64,000 nt of DNA, from contig DELZ01000005.1 in the NCBI GenBank assembly GCA_002354635.1, forward strand, positions 62,001 to 126,000, in the 5' to 3' direction. The DNA comes from Sphingomonadales bacterium UBA2683 (lineage in GTDB: Bacteria; Pseudomonadota; Alphaproteobacteria; Sphingomonadales; Sphingomonadaceae). Of the stretch, positions 8,574 to 16,133 are shown piece by piece. A model generated the notes under the pieces. The model saw only the letters and a list, made by a program, of their open reading frames with translations. It was not told the DNA's origin and ran no database searches. The position numbers and the translations under genes were made by a program. The first letter of the stretch is position 1. The number at the start of each line of letters is the position of its first letter.

Positions 8574-9947
8574 ATGGCGACAAATTGGACGGCAAATAGC
8601 TGGCGGGATTTTGAAGGGCTGCACATGCCACAATATCCTGACACAGCCAGACTTGCGGAAACAGAGGAACTGCTTGGCAGCTACCCGCCGCTGGTCTTTG
8701 CCGGTGAAGCACGCAGCCTGAAACAGGATCTGGCAGAGGTGTCGGAAGGCAAGGCATTCCTGCTGCAGGGCGGTGATTGTGCCGAGAGCTTTGCGGAATT
8801 TCATCCCAACAATATCCGCGACACGTTTCGCGTCATCCTGCAGATGGCGGTGGTGCTGACCTATGCATCGAAACTGCCGGTTGTGAAGCTCGGACGCATG
8901 GCCGGCCAGTTTGCCAAACCGCGGTCGTCCGATATCGAAGTACAGGATGGAGTCGAGCTGCCCAGCTATCGCGGCGATATCATCAACGGCATCGAATTTG
9001 ACCGCGGCCGCCGCGACCCGGATCCGGAGCGGATGATCCGCGCCTACAACCAGTCCGCGGCGACGCTCAACCTGCTTCGCGCCTTCTCGACCGGTGGCTA
9101 TGCCAACCTCAAGCAGGTGCATGGCTGGACCCACGATTTCATGGCGCGTAGCCCGTGGGCCAAGAAATTCGAGGAAATGGCCGACCGGATCGGGGAGGCG
9201 CTGGCCTTCATGGAAGCATGCGGGATCAATCCCGATACCGTGCCGCAGTTGAAAGCGACGTCTTTCTACACCAGCCACGAAGCCCTGCTTCTGCCCTATG
9301 AGCAATGCCTGACCCGGCAGGACAGCCTGACCGGAGACTGGTATGACACCAGCGCCCATTTCCTCTGGATCGGCGACCGGACCCGCTTCGACGGGTCAGC
9401 CCATGTCGAGTTTCTGCGCGGCATCGGTAACCCGATCGGCATGAAATGCGGGCCTTCGCTGACACCCGACGCGCTTCTGAAGATGCTTGATACGCTTAAT
9501 CCGGGGCGCGAACCCGGTCGCATGACGCTGATTTCACGATTCGGGCACGACAAGGTAGAAAGCGGCCTCGCCCCGCTCGTACGTGCGGTCAAGAGGGAAG
9601 GCCATCCGGTGATCTGGTCCTGTGATCCGATGCACGGCAATGTGATCAAGGCGGACAGCGGCTACAAGACCCGACCGTTTGATCGTATCCTGGCCGAAGT
9701 GCGCGGCTTTTTCGCCGTGCATCGTGCGGAAGGCACATTTGCCGGCGGCATCCATTGCGAAATGACGGGACAGAATGTGACCGAATGCACTGGCGGCGGT
9801 GTCGCGATCACCGATGCGTCGCTCGGCGATCGCTATCACACCCATTGCGACCCGCGGCTTAACGCCGCGCAATCGCTGGAGCTCGCTTTCCTGCTGGCCG
9901 AGATGCTCAATCAGGAATTGTCCGAGCGCACGCGGGAAGCAGCCTGA
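8574..9947 (+). CDS. class II 3-deoxy-7-phosphoheptulonate (DAHP) synthase
   Basis: 457 residues. The enzyme condenses phosphoenolpyruvate with erythrose 4-phosphate, the first step of the shikimate pathway to aromatic amino acids. Class II (plant-like) motifs are clear: LLQGGDCAESF, the RMAGQFAKPRS loop, IGMKCGPSL and WSCDPMHGN, the last carrying metal-binding residues. The ATG at 8574 has a GGAG seven bases upstream and gives the MATNW... N terminus; the frame continues upstream to a TTG at 8550. A small membrane-protein gene starts 2 bases after its stop and is probably co-transcribed. Confidence 0.95.
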   Translation: MATNWTANSWRDFEGLHMPQYPDTARLAETEELLGSYPPLVFAGEARSLKQDLAEVSEGKAFLLQGGDCAESFAEFHPNNIRDTFRVILQMAVVLTYASKLPVVKLGRMAGQFAKPRSSDIEVQDGVELPSYRGDIINGIEFDRGRRDPDPERMIRAYNQSAATLNLLRAFSTGGYANLKQVHGWTHDFMARSPWAKKFEEMADRIGEALAFMEACGINPDTVPQLKATSFYTSHEALLLPYEQCLTRQDSLTGDWYDTSAHFLWIGDRTRFDGSAHVEFLRGIGNPIGMKCGPSLTPDALLKMLDTLNPGREPGRMTLISRFGHDKVESGLAPLVRAVKREGHPVIWSCDPMHGNVIKADSGYKTRPFDRILAEVRGFFAVHRAEGTFAGGIHCEMTGQNVTECTGGGVAITDASLGDRYHTHCDPRLNAAQSLELAFLLAEMLNQELSERTREAA

Positions 9948-9949
9948 TC

Positions 9950-10183
9950 ATGGCGGAAAAGATAAAGCCGGAACGGATGCGTCCGGAAGATTATGCACCG
10001 GGAGAATCGCCGATGAGGAGAGGAGCCACCTATGTCCGCAGGGAGATCGTCAGCAAAGGCGTCGGTTTTGGCAGCGCCTTGGCCATTGCTATCAGCTTCA
10101 CCACCCACAAGTCGATTTTATGGGCGATCATCCACGGATTTTTCTCCTGGTTCTATGTCATCTATTATGCGCTGACGCGCTAG
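9950..10183 (+). CDS. small membrane protein, unknown function
   Basis: 77 residues: a charged N-terminal half (MAEKIKPERMRPEDYAPGE) and a hydrophobic C-terminal half (about residues 38-75, SALAIAISFTTHKSILWAIIHGFFSWFYVIYY) that could form one long or two short membrane segments. It begins 2 bases after the class II DAHP synthase stop, so it is surely translated from the same message. I do not recognise a named family; similar short proteins sit beside this gene in sphingomonads as far as I recall. Confidence 0.7.
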   Translation: MAEKIKPERMRPEDYAPGESPMRRGATYVRREIVSKGVGFGSALAIAISFTTHKSILWAIIHGFFSWFYVIYYALTR

Positions 10184-10208
10184 GTGTCCGGCCGGTCCGT
10201 CCGGCCAG

Positions 10209-10904
10209 CTACCGACCCTCGTTCAGCGTCTCCAGTCTGTAGCCATAGCCGAAAACCGTAAAGATCCGGAAACCGTTTTCCGGCTTCAGCGCCAGCTTGG
10301 ATCGAATCCGGGACACATGCATATCAAGCGTCCGGGTCGCGAGATGTGCATTGGTGCGCCAGACGGTTTCCATGATATAGCGCCGCGACAGGGTGCGGTC
10401 GCGATTGCGGAACATCAGATCGGTCAGCTCGAATTCTTTTGCCGTCAGGGCAATCTCCTTTTCGCCATGCCTGACCGTCTGTCCGATCCGGTCGAGCAAA
10501 TAGTCACCATATTCGGCGATTGTCTCCATCGCCGATGCACCGCTACTCTGACGCAGCAAGGCGTTGATCCGGGCAGCGATGACGGCCTTGTCCTCGGGCT
10601 TGGTGATATAGTCATCAGCACCGGCATTAAGGGCATCGCTGATCTCCTGCTTTGCCGTGCGATTTGTCATCATGATCACCGGTGGGCGATCATCAATCGC
10701 GCTTTCCATCCATTGCAATATCTCCATGCCGCTTTGTCCGGGCAGGTTCCACTCAAGGATTACCATGTCAAACCCGTTGCCCAGCAACGCATTCGAAAGG
10801 CTCTTTCCATCCGCATAACCGTCATAGGTATAGCCCTGTTCTGTGACGATCTTTCCCAAAAATTCGATAATATCCGGATCGTCATCCGCTATCGCTACCC
10901 GCAT
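10209..10904 (-). CDS. OmpR/PhoB-type response regulator with Glu at the phospho-acceptor position
   Basis: 231 residues. The receiver domain (1-118) keeps the acidic pocket (DDD at 7-9), the threonine of VIMMTNRTAK and the lysine of DDYITKPED. The position expected to be the phospho-acceptor aspartate is Glu51: the text reads ILEWNLPGQSG, and the minus-strand codon is GAG. The C-terminal winged helix (about 130-228) has the OmpR-type recognition region TRTLDMHVSRIRSKL and the GYGYRLE wing. No kinase gene adjoins it. An Asp-to-Glu change often mimics phosphorylation, so the protein may be active without a kinase; that part is inference. Confidence 0.9.
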   Translation of the reverse strand: MRVAIADDDPDIIEFLGKIVTEQGYTYDGYADGKSLSNALLGNGFDMVILEWNLPGQSGMEILQWMESAIDDRPPVIMMTNRTAKQEISDALNAGADDYITKPEDKAVIAARINALLRQSSGASAMETIAEYGDYLLDRIGQTVRHGEKEIALTAKEFELTDLMFRNRDRTLSRRYIMETVWRTNAHLATRTLDMHVSRIRSKLALKPENGFRIFTVFGYGYRLETLNEGR

Positions 10905-11210
10905 TTCAACTCTCCTAGCAGCGTTTCAGCATTGATCAGATGAACGCTGCTTTCCCAGGTGATTTCATGATTTGCGTTTTATTCCCATTTGTCGAGGGTT
11001 GACCAGATTTGCAGGCGTGTATTTACAAGCTTTTACATGTGCGTCGGCTCGGACAGAGTAGAGGCGGGACCGGTTGGGGCCTCGATTGCGAGCTTCCGGC
11101 AGATGCCGAACGACCGGGTTGAACCGGCAAAACGACTGATAATGCAACGCCGCAGCCGGCATGTGAAATGGGCCGGACAAGTCCAGCTGCGATTTCCGTG
11201 CAACGAAATT
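10905..11210. other. intergenic region between OmpR-type regulator and tRNA-Gln
   Basis: About 306 bases upstream of the regulator gene and downstream of the tRNA-Gln gene. It must carry the regulator's promoter, but I cannot fix a -35/-10 pair with confidence. Open frames here run into the tRNA and are not credible. No strong hairpin was seen. Confidence 0.5.
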
Positions 11211-11285
11211 TGGTTGGGGTGGCAGGATTCGAACCTGCGCATGGCGGCATCAAAAGCCGCTGCCTTACCACTTGGCGACACCCCA
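11211..11285 (-). tRNA. tRNA-Gln (anticodon TTG)
   Basis: Read on the minus strand this is a 75-base cloverleaf starting TGGGGTGTCGCC, with an anticodon stem GCGGC / GCCGC around TTTTGAT (anticodon TTG), a T-arm with GGTTCGAATCC and an acceptor stem closed by CACCCCA. The 3' CCA is encoded. It closely resembles E. coli tRNA-Gln(UUG). It lies between the regulator and ilvE genes, on the same strand. Confidence 0.97.
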
Positions 11286-11371
11286 ATAATCGCGAGCCTG
11301 ATTCTACCGGGCTGCGCTGGTGAAGGGGCCTATTATCCAGTTTGCCTGCACGGGGCAAGAGGCAGTTGCAG

Positions 11372-12475
11372 CTAGGCCTCGAACAGCCTCTTGACCCAGC
11401 CATGATCGTCCGGGGCGATCCCGCGCTGGATATCGACAAGTCGCCGCCGCAATTTTTCAGTCAGCTGACCAGGACCGCCACCGCCAACAGAGAATTCCCC
11501 GTCGCTGGAACGGACGGTGCCCACCGCGGTCACCACCGCGGCTGTCCCGCAGGCAAAGGTCTCGACCAGCTTGCCGCTGGCCGCATCTGCTTCCCATTGG
11601 TCGATGCTATAGGGTTCTTCGATCACCGACAGCCCTTCTTCCCGGGCCAGGGTCATGATTGAATCGCGGGTGATGCCCGGCAGGATGGTTCCGCCAAGCG
11701 GTGGTGTGATCAGCCTGCCGTCGTCCATCACAAAAAACAGATTCATGCCGCCGAGTTCTTCCACCCATTTGTGCTCGGCAGCATCGAGAAATACGACCTG
11801 ATCACAATTTTTCTCGATGGCTTCGGCCTGTGCAATGAGGCTGGCCGCATAATTGCCACCGCATTTGGCGGCACCGGTCCCGCCTGGCGCTGCGCGACTA
11901 TAATCTTCGGATACCCAGATGCTGATCGCCGTGGCGCCGCTCTTGAAATAGCCGCCGGCCGGGGAAGCGATCACCAGATAAAGATATTCCTTCGCTGGAC
12001 GAACGCCGAGAAACACCTCGCTAGCGAACATGAACGGGCGCAGATAGAGCGATCCACCCTCGACCGAGGGGAACCATTCGCGGTCGATATCGACCAGCGC
12101 CTCGACCGAATCGAGAAACGCCTGTTGCGGGAGTTCCGGCATCGCCATCCGCCGAGCCGAAGCCTGAAACCGTTTGGCATTTTCTTCGGGGCGGAAGAGA
12201 GCCGTCGCGCCATCCGCCAGCCGATAGGCCTTCATGCCCTCGAATATTTCCTGGGCATAATGCAATACCGAGGAAGCGGGATCCATCATTATGGGTTCCC
12301 GCTTGGTGATTCTGGCATCGTGCCAGCCCTGCGCTTCGCTATAACGGATCATGGCCATATGGTCTGTAAACAGCGTGCCGAAACCCGGGTTCTCCAACAG
12401 GCGGGTTCGCTCGCTTGCGAGAACGGGCGTAGCGCTTTGTTCCAGCTTGAATTCCAGGTTGTTATTTTCTGCCAT
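11372..12475 (-). CDS. ilvE: branched-chain amino acid aminotransferase
   Basis: 367 residues, class IV PLP-dependent aminotransferase of the larger (BCAT, eukaryote-like) type. It transfers the amino group between glutamate and the 2-oxo acids of leucine, isoleucine and valine. The PLP-binding lysine is Lys204 in GAAKCGGNYAAS, and EIFEGMKAYR and EELGGMNLFFV are the expected substrate- and cofactor-loop motifs. The gene is divergent from the marR gene, and the 102-base spacer between them ends in a perfect palindrome over the marR start. Regulation by that MarR protein is possible but not shown. Confidence 0.95.
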   Translation of the reverse strand: MAENNNLEFKLEQSATPVLASERTRLLENPGFGTLFTDHMAMIRYSEAQGWHDARITKREPIMMDPASSVLHYAQEIFEGMKAYRLADGATALFRPEENAKRFQASARRMAMPELPQQAFLDSVEALVDIDREWFPSVEGGSLYLRPFMFASEVFLGVRPAKEYLYLVIASPAGGYFKSGATAISIWVSEDYSRAAPGGTGAAKCGGNYAASLIAQAEAIEKNCDQVVFLDAAEHKWVEELGGMNLFFVMDDGRLITPPLGGTILPGITRDSIMTLAREEGLSVIEEPYSIDQWEADAASGKLVETFACGTAAVVTAVGTVRSSDGEFSVGGGGPGQLTEKLRRRLVDIQRGIAPDDHGWVKRLFEA

Positions 12476-12565
12476 ATACTGCCGCCTTCGCTATGTTTCA
12501 TGCCGACCAATGGAAGAATTGGAAGCATAATCCAATTGTCTTGCAATCCCCTAATCAGCCTGTCA

Positions 12566-12592
12566 AGATACGTCAACATGACTGACGTATCT
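12566..12592. promoter_or_regulatory. palindromic candidate operator overlapping the marR start codon
   Basis: A perfect inverted repeat with 10-base arms (AGATACGTCA and TGACGTATCT) separated by 7 bases. The centre falls on the ATG of the marR-type gene at 12578, and ilvE diverges 90 bases away. MarR dimers usually bind such palindromes in their own promoter region, so this is a good autoregulatory operator candidate. The symmetry is seen; binding is inferred. Confidence 0.6.
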
Positions 12593-13090
12593 CGCCCTGC
12601 CGCATCCCCCGGTGCCTCTCCGCTTTTCCTGCGCGAAGATGAAGTCCGCCGCGGAATAGAGTTGCTCTATTTCGGCTATACAAGATTGACCAACGCAATT
12701 GATCAGGAACTGGCGAAACAGGGCCTGGGCCGGGCCCATCATCGGGCGTTATATTTTATTGCCCGCCAGCCGGATCTGACCGTCGGCGAGTTGCTGAAAT
12801 TGTTGGCGATCACCAAACAATCGCTCGGCCGGGTACTGAAGGAATTGCAGGATCGGCAATTCATTCTGACTTCGCCCGGAATGGTCGACCGGCGTCAGAA
12901 ATTGCTGCGTCTGACGGAAAAGGGAGCCCTGCTGGAAGCTGAACTGTTCCGGCATCTGCGGGAAAAGCTGTCATCCGCTTATGTTTCGGCCGGACAGGAA
13001 TCGGTGACCGGTTTCTGGCATGTTCTGGAAGGCCTGATCCCCGAAAGCGATCGCAAGATGGTGTTTGACCTGCGCGGCGACAAAGCCTGA
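12578..13090 (+). CDS. MarR-family transcriptional regulator
   Basis: 170 residues. The winged helix-turn-helix lies at about 55-120: TVGELLKLLAITKQSLGRVLKELQDRQFI followed by the wing DRRQKLLRLTEKG, typical of MarR. Flanking helices form the dimer interface. The family generally represses its own gene and a neighbour until a small ligand binds. The ATG at 12578 begins a compact N terminus (MTDVSRPA); the frame is open far upstream only as antisense to ilvE. A palindrome spans the start codon. Confidence 0.9.
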   Translation: MTDVSRPAASPGASPLFLREDEVRRGIELLYFGYTRLTNAIDQELAKQGLGRAHHRALYFIARQPDLTVGELLKLLAITKQSLGRVLKELQDRQFILTSPGMVDRRQKLLRLTEKGALLEAELFRHLREKLSSAYVSAGQESVTGFWHVLEGLIPESDRKMVFDLRGDKA

Positions 13091-13319
13091 ATCTCAGCTA
13101 TTCCTTGTATATTCCCGATATGCTTCCCTGAATTGGCTATCCTTCTGTCTCCATTGCAAAAAGGACTCGGCGAACAGTCTGTGTAAAATAGCGCGGATTC
13201 GGCTCACTTACTGTCATTAATCGCGCAGAAACAACGGGTAGCCGTGCAATCTGGTGAAAATCTATTCGCAAACATGCTAAAATTCTAACCGAACAGGGAC
13301 CCAATCAGAGAGAAAGCCA

Positions 13320-14189
13320 GTGTCGGACAATGTAGCCTTTGAAGAAATTAATGAAGCCAAATCCAATCTGGATTATATCTATGATGAACCTGATCCAAGA
13401 AATTATTTCCGCGAACTGGGGAAGCTTGACTATGCAATCCCTGATCTCGCCAAACCCATCTTTCAAAAACTGATTTCTCACCTTCGAATTCGGAAGAAGG
13501 ACACAATCCACGTTCTGGATCTGGGTTGTTCGTACGGAATCAATGCTGCTTTGCTAAAATATGATCTATCGATGCCGGAACTGTATCGACATTGGGGAAA
13601 CAGGGGTCTTCTGTCAGCCACAGCGGAAGAAGTTGCCGCGCGGGATCGGGCCTTCCTGAGTAATCTCGACGAACCGGCCAATATCGAGATGGTCGGACTG
13701 GATCTGGCGCCATCTGCCACCGCATTCGCCAGAAAGGCAGGTCTTCTTGATGAAGATATCGTCATCAATCTCGAGACGGACCCCTTGCCCGAGGCCGCGA
13801 GAGAGATATTGGAGCCGATCGATCTGGTAACTTCAACAGGGTGTATCGGTTATGTGACCGAGAAGAGCTTTGATCGGCTGTTACCAGCGATCAGCCAAGG
13901 ACAGGCACCATGGATAGGCAATTTCGTGCTGCGATTGTTTCCGTTCGACCCGATCGAAAAATTGCTGAACGAATGGGGTTATGTAACCGAAAAACTGGAA
14001 GGCCAAACATTTCCCCAGCGCCAATTCTCCTCTGCCGAAGAGCGGGAACAAGTGCTGGAGCAGCTATGCGAGCGCGGAATCGACCCTGCGGGAAAGGAGA
14101 GCGAGGGACATCTGCTGGCCGAGTTTTATCTCTCGCGCCCGGCGAACGACGTTGCCAAATATCCGATTGAGCAACTCCTGTCAGCCTGA
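13320..14189 (+). CDS. class I SAM-dependent methyltransferase, substrate unknown
   Basis: 289 residues. Motif I of the Rossmann-type methyltransferase fold is visible at about residues 65-75 (VLDLGCSYGIN), with an acidic strand-2 end (MVGLDLAPSA) and a motif IV-like stretch (IDLVTSTGCIGYV). N- and C-terminal parts match no family I can name. The start is GTG at 13320, with AGAGAGAAAG upstream. The upstream 229 bases and the first third of the gene look richer in A and T than their neighbours, which may point to recent acquisition. It stands alone and could modify a small molecule or a surface sugar; that is open. Confidence 0.75.
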   Translation: MSDNVAFEEINEAKSNLDYIYDEPDPRNYFRELGKLDYAIPDLAKPIFQKLISHLRIRKKDTIHVLDLGCSYGINAALLKYDLSMPELYRHWGNRGLLSATAEEVAARDRAFLSNLDEPANIEMVGLDLAPSATAFARKAGLLDEDIVINLETDPLPEAAREILEPIDLVTSTGCIGYVTEKSFDRLLPAISQGQAPWIGNFVLRLFPFDPIEKLLNEWGYVTEKLEGQTFPQRQFSSAEEREQVLEQLCERGIDPAGKESEGHLLAEFYLSRPANDVAKYPIEQLLSA

Positions 14190-14269
14190 CTGCCGCCTGT
14201 GCATTGTCCAGAAAATATCGCTGCCGCAATCAGCGGGTCCGATCAGGGAGATACTGTTCAATCAGCGCA

Positions 14270-14776
14270 TCAGGCCTCCCCGGCCGTATCCACCATCGCA
14301 TGCTCGATCGCATCCTGCGGACTCTTGTCGCTCCACAGGACGAACTGGAACACCGGATAAAATCTTTCCCATTCCTCGATCGCCAGATCGACAATCGTCT
14401 GGGCCTGATCCAGACCCAGCATCCCGCTGCCGCCAAGCAGGGTGGCATGCCGGAACAGCAGCACGTTGTTGTTAGACCAGAGATCAAAATGGCCCAGCCA
14501 GAGCTGCTCGTTGATCAGCCCCAATGTTTCGTAAATGACGGTTTTCTTTTCATCCGGAACCCGGATCTCCGGCAACAGCAGGATTTGTAGAACATGGTCT
14601 TCATCCCGCCAGATCGCCCGCATCTGGTAGCTCGTCCAGTTGCCCTTGATCTCGACCGACAACTCGTCGTCGCCGACGTGGTTGACTGACCAGCCGCGCG
14701 CCTCGAAAAAGGCTGCCAGCATATCCACGGGGGGTGCTTCGTCCTGATCGAGCTCTTCCCATTGGTCGTCAAGCAT
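14270..14776 (-). CDS. YbjN domain-containing protein
   Basis: 168 residues from ATG at 14776; the frame is open to 14836. The YbjN fold (a type III secretion chaperone-like alpha/beta sandwich) is suggested by DMLAAFFEARGWSVN near the N terminus, the WTSYQMRAIWRDED strand pair, and GHFDLWSNNNVLLFRHATLL. YbjN proteins affect motility and stress traits in enterobacteria, but the molecular role is not known. It follows tspO- and ubiK-like genes on the same strand, 145 bases after the latter. Confidence 0.8.
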   Translation of the reverse strand: MLDDQWEELDQDEAPPVDMLAAFFEARGWSVNHVGDDELSVEIKGNWTSYQMRAIWRDEDHVLQILLLPEIRVPDEKKTVIYETLGLINEQLWLGHFDLWSNNNVLLFRHATLLGGSGMLGLDQAQTIVDLAIEEWERFYPVFQFVLWSDKSPQDAIEHAMVDTAGEA

Positions 14777-14921
14777 TGCGGTTTCCAGATCTTTTGTAAC
14801 TAAAAGCTTAGTGGCCCAAGCGCCGGAGCAGGGCAAGGCAACGCGCTGCCTGCCCTCACATTGATTGTGGGAACGCTGTGGATAATGAACGCCGACCTAT
14901 CCCGGGGTCTCGGGGTGGAGT

Positions 14922-15281
14922 TCAGCCCTCTTTTTTGGGAGGCGAGGCCTTGCGCGCGGCCGGTTTCGCGGCTGCGGCTTTTTGTCCCGCCGGTTTGCGC
15001 GCTGCGGCGCGTTTTACCGCGGGTTTCCTGGCCGGCGCGGTTGCGCCCTTCTCCAGGGCATCGACCCGTTTCTTCAACGCATCGGCTTCGGCCCGGGCCT
15101 TGGCGGCCATTTCCTTCACCGCGTCAAATTCGTCGCGCGAAACGAAATCCATGCCGCCGAACCATTCCTTGGCTCGTTCGCGGGCACCGGCTTCAGCCTC
15201 GCGACCGACGCCGGCCACGGTCCCGGCGAGGCCGTTAAGCACTTTGGAAAGATCATCAAAAAAACGGTTCTGGCTCTGCAT
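14922..15281 (-). CDS. ubiK: UbiK/BMFP family accessory protein
   Basis: 119 residues. The N-terminal half fits the BMFP/UbiK family: MQSQNRFFDDLSKVLNGLAGTV, then a coiled coil VSRDEFDAVKEMAAKARAEADALKKRVDALE. UbiK helps ubiquinone biosynthesis proteins at the membrane in E. coli. The C-terminal 40 residues are a Lys/Ala/Pro-rich tail that is probably disordered. ATG at 15281 has a GGAG ten bases upstream; GTG at 15299 is an in-frame alternative. It lies 46 bases downstream of tspO. Confidence 0.83.
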   Translation of the reverse strand: MQSQNRFFDDLSKVLNGLAGTVAGVGREAEAGARERAKEWFGGMDFVSRDEFDAVKEMAAKARAEADALKKRVDALEKGATAPARKPAVKRAAARKPAGQKAAAAKPAARKASPPKKEG

Positions 15282-15327
15282 GTCTTTAAACTCCGTCACT
15301 GGTCCCTCGGACCTGGAAAAATATAAT

Positions 15328-15843
15328 CTATATCTGGGTTCTCGCCGCCGGAACCACAAGGGTTTCCGCATCCGGATTCAACCAGTCGGTCTGTTTGTTG
15401 AGCACCGCTGCAAAGCACAGCCACGCCAGATAGGGTACCATCAGCCAGGCAGCAGCCTTGCGGACGCGACCGAAGACCAGCGTCGTCGCCAGCGCCAAAA
15501 GCAATATGATGACCAGAAACCAGAAGGCGGCCGTGACCTGGTGCATACCGAAAAACAGGATCGGCCAGAACAGGTTCAGCGCATATTGGACGAGATATGC
15601 ACTGATCGCCGGACCGCGCAGCGGCGCGCCGCGAGCGTGGAGCACCATGGCGAAGGCCGTACCCATCATCGTATAAAGCAGAGCCCAGGCCGCGCCGAAT
15701 GCCCATCCCGGCGGCTGCGCGGCGGGCTTGACCAGCGCCTGGAACCAGCGATTTTCCTCGCCACTGTTGGCAAACTGGCTGAAGGTGAATCCGAGCAATA
15801 CGGTGATCGGGACGATGAACAATATCCAGCGCAGCAGAGACAT
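15328..15843 (-). CDS. tspO: TspO/MBR family membrane protein
   Basis: About 171 residues with five hydrophobic segments, the standard TspO layout. Diagnostic features are WFQALVKPAAQPPGWAFG near the first loop, the tryptophan-rich middle (YALNLFWPILFFG) and WLCFAAVLNKQTDWLN near the end. TspO proteins bind porphyrins and related ligands and modulate stress or pigment responses in alphaproteobacteria. I chose ATG at 15843 because AAAGG precedes it at good spacing; a GTG at 15876 would add 11 residues. It probably forms a unit with the ubiK-like gene. Confidence 0.9.
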   Translation of the reverse strand: MSLLRWILFIVPITVLLGFTFSQFANSGEENRWFQALVKPAAQPPGWAFGAAWALLYTMMGTAFAMVLHARGAPLRGPAISAYLVQYALNLFWPILFFGMHQVTAAFWFLVIILLLALATTLVFGRVRKAAAWLMVPYLAWLCFAAVLNKQTDWLNPDAETLVVPAARTQI

Positions 15844-16133
15844 GCGCAGCTGACCTTTTGAAGCAATCTGATTCACAGGGCAGCATCCTTGATCGAGAAA
15901 TTACACGAATCGTCCAGGGCAGCTTTTGCCCCAAACCCGTGTACTTTTAACAATTTCTGGTCGTTTGGCCAGCGTTATGCCGCCGAATTCATGTCTTCTC
16001 CGACCAGAATATCATTATCCGGCACCTTGGTATTTTCGGCTTCGTCGCCATCTTGGGGAAGACGGGAAATTCCCGATGGTATCGGCACAAACCATTGATT
16101 GTGACAAAGGGGGCTGGCTGCTAGGCGCTTTTT

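Noticed and set aside
11033..11439. Open frames on both strands covering the tRNA-Gln region, one reading W-Q-D-S-N-L-R
   Set aside because: These are the well-known false proteins made by translating tRNA genes; no ribosome site or domain.
11771..12577. Long upstream extension of the marR frame
   Set aside because: It is antisense to ilvE; the MarR fold begins at ATG 12578.
14878..15861. 327-codon plus-strand frame over ubiK and tspO
   Set aside because: No domain pattern; both minus-strand genes are well supported.
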